Source: Acetobacteraceae bacterium
Lineage (GTDB): Bacteria; Pseudomonadota; Alphaproteobacteria; Acetobacterales; Acetobacteraceae
NCBI GenBank assembly: GCA_003133265.1
Contig: PKWQ01000060.1
Location: 1-5,713 of the forward strand
Direction of reading: 5' to 3'
DNA length: 5,713 nt
Every line of letters begins with the position of its first letter. Within the stretch, counting starts at the first letter, position 1. The notes under the pieces are model-generated. The model had not been told where the DNA came from. It was given only the letters and a program-made list of their open reading frames with translations, and did no database searches. The translations under genes and the position numbers were made by a program. Below are positions 1 through 3,871 of the stretch, in pieces.

Positions 1-514
1 TGGCGCGGTCGGTGAACAACGAGGCGAAGCAGCGTCGGCAGGCCTCGAACAGATCAACCTCGCCGGCGATGTTCAGATAGCTCTCGTGCTGGCCGGCAAA
101 GCTCGCGGTCGGCAGGTCCTCGGCGGTGGCGGAGCTGCGCACCGCGACCGCCACCGCCGGACCGTATTCGCGTTCCAGCCCCGTATAGGCTTCGGCGATC
201 ACGCCGCGCAGTGCCTCGGTCCCGGTCGCGGCGTACACGACCGCCCGCGCCGCCGCCGCGGCCCGGGACAGCGCCGCCACGTCGGTCACGTCCAGCGGGT
301 CGAGCAGCGTGTGCAGCCGGTCCCACGCGCCGGCATCGGTCAGTGCCTGACGATAGGCGCCCGCGGTCAGCGCGAATCCGTTCGGCACCCGCACGCCGGC
401 CGCTCCGAGTCGGCTGTAGAGTTCGCCGAGCGAGGCATTCTTGCCGCCGACTTCGGGAACGTCGGCAATCCCGAGTGAGGCGAACCAGCGGACGAGCGGG
501 GACAGGGGGGGCAT
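1..514 (-). CDS. ppsA: Phosphoenolpyruvate synthase, N-terminal part (cut by window edge)
   Basis: Pyruvate, water dikinase (EC 2.7.9.2) makes phosphoenolpyruvate from pyruvate and ATP, giving AMP and phosphate; it is a cytoplasmic gluconeogenic enzyme. Only the first 171 residues, part of the N-terminal ATP-binding domain, are present, against roughly 800 in the family. The family signatures are clear: VGGKNASLGEL at about residues 22-32, VPNGFALTAGAYR at 43-55, and the RSSATAEDLPTASFAGQHES block at 126-145, which is nearly invariant in PEP synthases. The start is the ATG at 514-512. An in-frame stop lies 24 bases upstream (541-539) with no other ATG between, although the Shine-Dalgarno is weak. 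The gene has its own 207-base upstream gap with an FNR-like box, so it is probably transcribed separately from the epimerase. A run of seven C follows the start codon directly. The identification is very secure. Pyruvate phosphate dikinase is less likely given the exact motif wording. Confidence 0.93.
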   Translation of the reverse strand, partial: MPPLSPLVRWFASLGIADVPEVGGKNASLGELYSRLGAAGVRVPNGFALTAGAYRQALTDAGAWDRLHTLLDPLDVTDVAALSRAAAAARAVVYAATGTEALRGVIAEAYTGLEREYGPAVAVAVRSSATAEDLPTASFAGQHESYLNIAGEVDLFEACRRCFASLFTDRA

Positions 515-540
515 GATGTATCTCGATCCAACAGGCAGTT

Positions 541-546
541 AACCTA
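541..546 (-). promoter_or_regulatory. Candidate -10 element of the ppsA promoter
   Basis: On the minus strand this reads TAGGTT, a partial match to the sigma-70 -10 consensus. If it occupies -12 to -7, transcription would start near base 534 and leave a leader of about 20 bases before the ppsA ATG. The upstream FNR-like box would then be centred at -41.5, the classic class II activator position. There is no good -35 hexamer, as expected for an activator-dependent promoter. The hexamer alone is weak; the spacing is the main argument. Confidence 0.4.
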
Positions 547-568
547 ACCCGGCTCGGGGTTGCTCACA

Positions 569-582
569 TTGATGTGGGTCAA
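569..582 (-). promoter_or_regulatory. FNR/FixK/Anr-type binding site upstream of ppsA
   Basis: The site reads TTGATGTGGGTCAA on the plus strand and TTGACCCACATCAA on the minus strand. It matches the CRP/FNR-family consensus TTGAT-N4-ATCAA at nine of the ten defined half-site bases. It sits 55 bases upstream of the ppsA start codon. It overlaps no recognised gene, since the epimerase ends at 722. By family knowledge, such boxes bind oxygen- or redox-responsive regulators in alphaproteobacteria (FnrL, FixK, Anr/Dnr). Which regulator acts here cannot be told from the sequence. Confidence 0.6.
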
Positions 583-721
583 GCTCGGCGGCGGCGTGGT
601 GGACAGGGCGCGGCGGCAACGGACGAAGGTCATGCTGCTTTCGTTGGGAGGCGTGTTCTCGGGTCCGGCGCTGTTTGTCGCCTCCACGTTCTTTGGCCAC
701 CTCTGCCCTCGCATGGTGCGG

Positions 722-1654
722 TTACCCGGCCGAGCCGGTCATCCATTCCAGGACCTTGCCCAGGCCGGTGCGTAACGGCACCCGTCCCGACAGGCCGAGG
801 ACCGTATCCGCCAGGGTGGGCACGCCCAGGGAATGCCTGATTTCCCCTGCGCGGGGCGGCTGCGTCTGGACGTCGAGGTTCTTTCCGGCCAGCTCGGCGA
901 TCAGGTGGGCCAGCGCCTCGACCGATGTCGGGAGGCCGGTGCAGATGTTGAACACCGGTGAGCCGGCCGGGCGGAGTGCCATGCTGGCGAGCAAGGCGCG
1001 GACCACGTCGGCGACATAGATGAAGTCGCGGGTCTGCTGGCCGTCGCCGAAGATTTTTACCGATGCGCCGGCGGCGATGCGTTCGCAGAAGATGGAGATG
1101 ACGCCGGAGTAGGGGGAGTTCGGGTCCTGGCGCGGGCCATAGACGTTGAAGAAGCGCAGACCGACGGTGGGGATGCCATGAACCTGGCTGGCGACGCGGG
1201 CATGGAGTTCGCAGCTGTATTTGTCGGCGCCATAGGCCGAAAGCGGCTTGCACGGCTCGGTTTCCGCGATCGGGACAGTGGCGGCGTCGCCATAGACGGC
1301 GGCGGAAGACGCATAGACGACCGGGATTCTGCTGCCCTGACGGCGGATCGCATCGAACACGGTGATCGTGCCGGTGCTGTTGGCGTGGTGGGTGCCGAGC
1401 CAGTCGGTGATCCCTTTCTCGACGGAGGCGATGGCGGCGAGGTGGAAACAGCCATCGACGCCGTCCATGGCCTGACCGACCGCGGCCGGATCGGCCACGT
1501 TGCCCTCGATCAGGGTGGTGCCGGCGGGCAGGTTCCTATGGTGACCGGTCGAGAGGTCATCCAGCACCCGGACGGTATCGCCCCGTGCGAGCAATGCCTC
1601 GCAGAGGTGGGAGCCGATGAAGCCGGCTCCGCCGGTCACCAGATACGAGCTCAT
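722..1654 (-). CDS. NAD-dependent sugar-nucleotide epimerase/dehydratase (extended SDR, GalE/WbpP-like)
   Basis: The 310-residue protein is a complete extended short-chain dehydrogenase/reductase, most like UDP-glucose or UDP-N-acetylhexosamine 4-epimerases. These enzymes invert C4 of a UDP-sugar through a transient 4-keto intermediate with tightly bound NAD, in the cytoplasm. The Rossmann glycine motif TGGAGFIGSH lies at residues 7-16. An acidic pair at 32-33 (VLDDLSTG) should bind the NAD adenosine ribose. A serine of the catalytic set is in YASSAAVYG (114-122), and the YxxxK pair is Y141/K145. Substrate-side blocks are FFNVYGPRQDPNSPYSG at 168-184 and GDGQQTRDFIYVADV at 203-217. Length is normal for the family. 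The ATG at 1654 is fixed by an in-frame TGA 9 bases upstream. AAGGA abuts the ATG, closer than an ideal Shine-Dalgarno, so reinitiation after the upstream frame is possible. A role supplying precursor to the glycan operon at 2425-5713 is inferred. Exact substrate is unresolved; a 4,6-dehydratase is less likely. Confidence 0.9.
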   Translation of the reverse strand: MSSYLVTGGAGFIGSHLCEALLARGDTVRVLDDLSTGHHRNLPAGTTLIEGNVADPAAVGQAMDGVDGCFHLAAIASVEKGITDWLGTHHANSTGTITVFDAIRRQGSRIPVVYASSAAVYGDAATVPIAETEPCKPLSAYGADKYSCELHARVASQVHGIPTVGLRFFNVYGPRQDPNSPYSGVISIFCERIAAGASVKIFGDGQQTRDFIYVADVVRALLASMALRPAGSPVFNICTGLPTSVEALAHLIAELAGKNLDVQTQPPRAGEIRHSLGVPTLADTVLGLSGRVPLRTGLGKVLEWMTGSAG

Positions 1655-1663
1655 TCCTTGGTA

Positions 1664-1873
1664 TCAGGCGTGCGACCGGAGGGCTTGGCGTAGGACCGAC
1701 CCGTTGGACAGGTGGTCGAAGCCCGCATTGATTTCGTCAAAGCCAATGTATCCCATGCGCGGTTTTTGGACCGGCAGCTTGCCACGTTGGTGCAGCGCGA
1801 TGAAGTGCGGAATGTCGGGCTTGGGCACGCAACTGTCCAAATAGCTGCTCATAATGCTCTTTGCGTCGCTCAC
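1664..1873 (-). pseudogene. C-terminal remnant of a zinc-type (MDR superfamily) alcohol dehydrogenase
   Basis: The open frame of about 69 codons from a GTG at 1873 reads like the last part of a medium-chain zinc-binding alcohol dehydrogenase. Recognisable blocks are KSIMSSYLDSCVPKPDIP (residues 5-22), where family members have a KT-x-GSY-GS-x-VP-x-DIP pattern, then FIALHQRGKLPVQK (24-37), GFDEINAGFDHLSNG (44-58) and VLRQAL (60-65). The Rossmann domain, the catalytic zinc ligands and most of the usual 340-380 residues are absent. The frame stays open upstream only to a TAA at 1951-1949, and I see no dehydrogenase signal in the other two frames there. It ends at 1664, in the same frame as the epimerase and 9 bases before its ATG. 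Translation may still pass over it and help epimerase initiation. What is seen is a C-terminal-like fragment; that it is a decayed or truncated gene is inference. A small expressed protein cannot be excluded. Confidence 0.6.
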
Positions 1874-2031
1874 CAGGGCGGAAAGCAGGTAGGAGAAGGT
1901 CGTCGTCGAGGTTGGCCGGAAGGCTCCAGCAGTCTCCCGACGGTAAAATTATTGCAGAACGCATGGATCAGTGATTAAATTATTTTTGTGAACGGCGTAT
2001 GGGTTGGTCATCCGGGGAATCCAGGTTCGTG

Positions 2032-2040
2032 TGGTATGAT
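2032..2040 (+). promoter_or_regulatory. Candidate extended -10 promoter element for the Flp pilin gene
   Basis: The sequence TGGTATGAT matches the extended -10 form TGnTATAAT with one hexamer mismatch. A start site near base 2047 would leave a leader of about 17 bases before the pilin ATG at 2064. No convincing -35 hexamer lies 16-18 bases upstream, which is tolerable for an extended -10 promoter. It overlaps the FNR-like palindrome at 2036-2049. Confidence 0.35.
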
Positions 2041-2049
2041 AAATATCAA
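2036..2049. promoter_or_regulatory. FNR/CRP-family-like palindrome upstream of the pilin gene
   Basis: ATGATAAATATCAA matches TTGAT-N4-ATCAA at nine of ten half-site bases. Its core TGATA-AA-TATCA is a perfect 5-base inverted repeat. It overlaps the candidate -10 of the pilin promoter, a location that would favour repression of the pilin gene rather than activation. For the minus-strand genes ending at 1664 and 722 it could be an upstream activator site, but I find no convincing -10 at the matching distance. The surrounding DNA is AT-rich, which raises the chance of a coincidental match. Confidence 0.35.
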
Positions 2050-2063
2050 CGTGGTCTGGATTC

Positions 2064-2258
2064 ATGCTCAATTATATGACGGCCTGGATGCAGCTGAACA
2101 CCGATCGCCGCGCGGTGACGGCCCTGGAATACGGCCTGATCGCCTCAATGATCGCGGTGGCTATTATTGGCGGCGTGGGGCTGGCTGGCACCAACACCAA
2201 CTCTACACTTGGTGCCGTCGTTAGCTCCGCGTTTACCAGCGTCGCTGTTGCTCTCTGA
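2064..2258 (+). CDS. Flp family type IVb pilin
   Basis: This 64-residue prepilin fits the Flp family, whose members are cleaved by a prepilin peptidase such as TadV/CpaA and polymerise into thin adhesive Flp/Tad pili. The short leader ends in TDRRA (residues 13-17), followed by VTALEY (18-23), which carries the defining Glu-Tyr pair at positions +5/+6 of the predicted mature protein. A hydrophobic assembly helix, GLIASMIAVAIIGGVGLAG, spans 24-42. The tail is short and rich in Ser, Thr, Asn and Ala. Residue -1 is Ala instead of the more usual Gly. Start M1 (2064) has GGA three bases upstream; M5 (2076) is an in-frame alternative with no ribosome site. It is the only plus-strand gene here and no tad/cpa assembly genes are visible, so it would rely on machinery encoded elsewhere. 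Family assignment is secure; pilus function in this organism is inferred. Confidence 0.92.
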   Translation: MLNYMTAWMQLNTDRRAVTALEYGLIASMIAVAIIGGVGLAGTNTNSTLGAVVSSAFTSVAVAL

Positions 2259-2310
2259 TAATCCTGGCATGGCAGTTGCGGTTTCTGTTGACCTCTGAAT
2301 CTATGGGCAA

Positions 2311-2331
2311 CCATGATTCGGGGCATCATGG
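2311..2331. repeat. Short inverted repeat downstream of the pilin gene
   Basis: CCATGAT and ATCATGG form a perfect 7-base stem around the 7-base loop TCGGGGC. It begins about 50 bases past the pilin stop codon. No T-run follows, so it does not look like a classical intrinsic terminator. It may protect a transcript 3' end or be chance. Confidence 0.35.
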
Positions 2332-2369
2332 ATGTCGGGTGCATCGATCGAGATTGACAGGATAATTCC

Positions 2370-2394
2370 GAGACGCTGCCGCAAGCGGCGTCTC
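2370..2394. terminator. Possible bidirectional hairpin between convergent pilin and gtrA-family genes
   Basis: GAGACGC (2370-2376) and GCGTCTC (2388-2394) form a perfect 7-base GC-rich stem. The intervening bases can instead fold as GCCGC/GCGGC on top of GAGAC/GTCTC with a small bulge. It lies between the pilin stop (2258) and the gtrA-family stop (2425), where both transcripts should end. Neither side has a proper T-tract, so intrinsic termination is doubtful, although hairpins without a U-tail can act as weak or Rho-assisted terminators. Confidence 0.35.
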
Positions 2395-2424
2395 CGTTCC
2401 GTGATGCATTTTGCTGTGTGGTGT

Positions 2425-2817
2425 TCAGTGAAGCCGCAAGTGGCGGCGGATCGCCCAATGGGCCGAAGCATAGTTCCAGACGAAGAGCATGATCGTCGTG
2501 ATGGGAAAGGCTAAGGCGACGGGCAGGCCAAGGCCGGTGCAGAGGATCGCCATTAATAGTAACGAAAGCGGAAACCCTGCCGCGACGCCGGAGGCGAAGC
2601 GCAGGAAACTTGGCAACGAGGGCCGCTCCCTAAAGGTGAACCTGGCGTGTAGCAAATAGCCCATGGGCGTCACGACCCCGAATGAAACGAGCATCATCGG
2701 CAGATAATGCACGCCAACAAAATCGCCTAGGATCATCATCACATTATTTGCCGCGGCGCAAATTGCGCCGATTACCGTGTAGCACGCCGTCCGTCCAACT
2801 ATGGGATGCAGCTTCAT
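2425..2817 (-). CDS. GtrA family membrane protein (putative polyprenyl-phosphate-sugar flippase)
   Basis: The 130-residue protein has four predicted membrane helices at about residues 10-30, 36-56, 72-94 and 98-120, the usual size and topology of GtrA-like proteins. Two family landmarks are visible: RFTFRERPS (59-67) in the loop after helix 2, and WNYASAHWAIRR (114-125) at the end of helix 4, corresponding to the family's N-x-x-x-S-R/H-x-W-x-F pattern. Known members such as GtrA of Shigella phages are thought to move undecaprenyl-phosphate-glucose across the inner membrane for lipopolysaccharide modification; others act in cell-wall arabinogalactan synthesis. Its ATG overlaps the stop of the preceding 31-codon ORF as ATGA, there is no good Shine-Dalgarno, and it is the last gene of the glycan operon, so translational coupling is likely. 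The sugar carried is unknown. Confidence 0.85.
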   Translation of the reverse strand: MKLHPIVGRTACYTVIGAICAAANNVMMILGDFVGVHYLPMMLVSFGVVTPMGYLLHARFTFRERPSLPSFLRFASGVAAGFPLSLLLMAILCTGLGLPVALAFPITTIMLFVWNYASAHWAIRRHLRLH

Positions 2818-2909
2818 GACCGAACCAGGGCATAGAACGAACGCCAGGCTTCGCTGACCCGACGCTCATATGGGCCGAACAGGCCGCGGATGAAAGATCC
2901 TATGCTCAC
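2814..2909 (-). pseudogene. Truncated N-terminus resembling a class I SAM-dependent methyltransferase (31 codons)
   Basis: A GTG at 2909, two bases after the stop of the GT2 gene, opens a 31-codon frame. It contains FIRGLFGPYERRVSEAWRSF at residues 6-25 and ends in ALVRS. From memory, this resembles the first residues of class I SAM-dependent methyltransferases found in glycan clusters (the R-x-LFG-x-YE-x-x-V-x-x-x-YRS pattern before the LEVGCGEG SAM-binding motif). Here the frame stops before any SAM motif. Its TGA overlaps the gtrA-family ATG as ATGA. A GGGAGG Shine-Dalgarno lies at 2927-2922, though 12 bases from the GTG is rather far. It could be the surviving head of a deleted methyltransferase gene that still passes ribosomes on to gtrA, or a short leader peptide. 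The homology call is moderate; the coupling geometry is directly seen. Confidence 0.45.
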
Positions 2910-2911
2910 GG

Positions 2912-3871
2912 TCAGAATGCGCCTCCCAGTTTTGCCCGAACCCGCGGCGCTAGTCGGTCCATGATCCGGGAGTCGTGCAAATAGCGGCGGATGCCGGCGG
3001 GTCCAAGCCGCAGCAGTTCGGACACGGCGCGCAACAGGAAGCTAAGATCGCCGGCGGAGGCCGACGCGAGGGCGATGTTGATGGCAATCGAAGCGCGCGC
3101 GACATTCTCGACGCCGTTCGAGCCGCTGTCCAGTTTAGAAATATGCCGCTCAAGAACGACCCGCATCTGGTTCGCGAAATCGGCGACATCACGGCTTCCG
3201 GTCATGGTGAGGGAGCCGCCATGGATGCGGAAACCGGTCGTGATGCTGTCGTGATAGTAAACGGGGCCGCTGGCGGCGAGCTTGAGCCAGATGTCCCAAT
3301 CGGCGGTATACCAGAGCGCCTCGTCCAGGCCCCCGCAAGCCAACCAGGCATCCTTGCGAAAAACCGGCGCGGGTGCCGCGACAAAATTTTGTACGAGCAA
3401 TCGCTCTGTTACCAGCGATGATCGCAGTTCGACGTTTGTAGGCAAAGGACACCGCCACACGCCCAGCCTTCTGCCACGCCGATCGATGATCGCGCTCGGG
3501 GCGAGGTGGAGGGACGCTTCGGGGGCGGATTCGATCCAAGCGTGAACAGCCGCCGCGCGCCCGGGAAGCCACAGATCATCCTGGTGCAGCCAGCAGATAT
3601 GACTCGATGCGGCGATTTCGACGCCGAAGTTGGTCTTGGCGGGCCACATCAACAGGTCGCGGCGTTCGAAGATACGCAGATGGAGACGATCCGAATAGCT
3701 TCGCGCAATGTCGAGGGTCGCAGGCGTGGGGCTGCTGTCGATGACCAAGACCTCGATGCCCTCCAACGCTTCGGCCACGAGCGAACGCAGCGAGGCGTCG
3801 ATCCACAGCTCTCCACAGTGAGTCGGCATGATCACGGTAAGCCAAGGCGCGGAGGCCGGACGCACACTCAT
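2912..3871 (-). CDS. Glycosyltransferase family 2 protein (GT-A fold)
   Basis: This 319-residue enzyme should transfer a sugar from a nucleotide-sugar donor to a glycan or lipid acceptor on the cytoplasmic side. The GT2 domain begins with LTVIMPTHCGELWIDASLRS (11-30), followed by IEVLVIDSSPTP (39-50). The metal/donor-binding region is WLHQDDLWLPGR (94-105), where His replaces the first Asp of the common DQDD form. The probable catalytic-base region is GGLDEALWYTADWDIWLKLA (180-199), followed by the HGGSLT motif (217-222). No membrane helices are evident; the last 80 residues look helical. I chose the ATG at 3871 because it overlaps the stop of the preceding membrane glycosyltransferase as ATGA and has GGTGG a few bases upstream. 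An in-frame start at 3910 would add 13 residues before the conserved domain and overlap the neighbour more. Donor and acceptor are unknown. Confidence 0.88.
   Translation of the reverse strand: MSVRPASAPWLTVIMPTHCGELWIDASLRSLVAEALEGIEVLVIDSSPTPATLDIARSYSDRLHLRIFERRDLLMWPAKTNFGVEIAASSHICWLHQDDLWLPGRAAAVHAWIESAPEASLHLAPSAIIDRRGRRLGVWRCPLPTNVELRSSLVTERLLVQNFVAAPAPVFRKDAWLACGGLDEALWYTADWDIWLKLAASGPVYYHDSITTGFRIHGGSLTMTGSRDVADFANQMRVVLERHISKLDSGSNGVENVARASIAINIALASASAGDLSFLLRAVSELLRLGPAGIRRYLHDSRIMDRLAPRVRAKLGGAF

Noticed and set aside
617..646. Imperfect inverted repeat (CAACG ... CGTTG with inner AAG/CTT) downstream of the epimerase
   Set aside because: The stem is interrupted and no T-tract follows on the minus strand, so it is not supportable as a terminator.
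560..775. Plus-strand open frame of 71 codons with a hydrophobic middle, starting near the FNR-like box
   Set aside because: It runs into the 3' end of the epimerase on the opposite strand, has no recognisable domain or ribosome site, and looks like a chance frame in GC-rich DNA.
1178..1693. Long plus-strand frame (171 codons) opposite the epimerase
   Set aside because: Its low-complexity, Gly/Asp/Arg-rich composition is typical of an antisense shadow; the minus-strand epimerase is unambiguous.
1728..1740. TTGATTTCGTCAA, which looks like a third FNR box
   Set aside because: The half-sites are separated by three bases instead of four, and the sequence encodes the FDEIN motif of the dehydrogenase remnant.
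2354..2359. Perfect TTGACA -35-like hexamer on the plus strand
   Set aside because: There is no -10 element 16-18 bases downstream (that region is the GC-rich hairpin), and no plus-strand gene follows.
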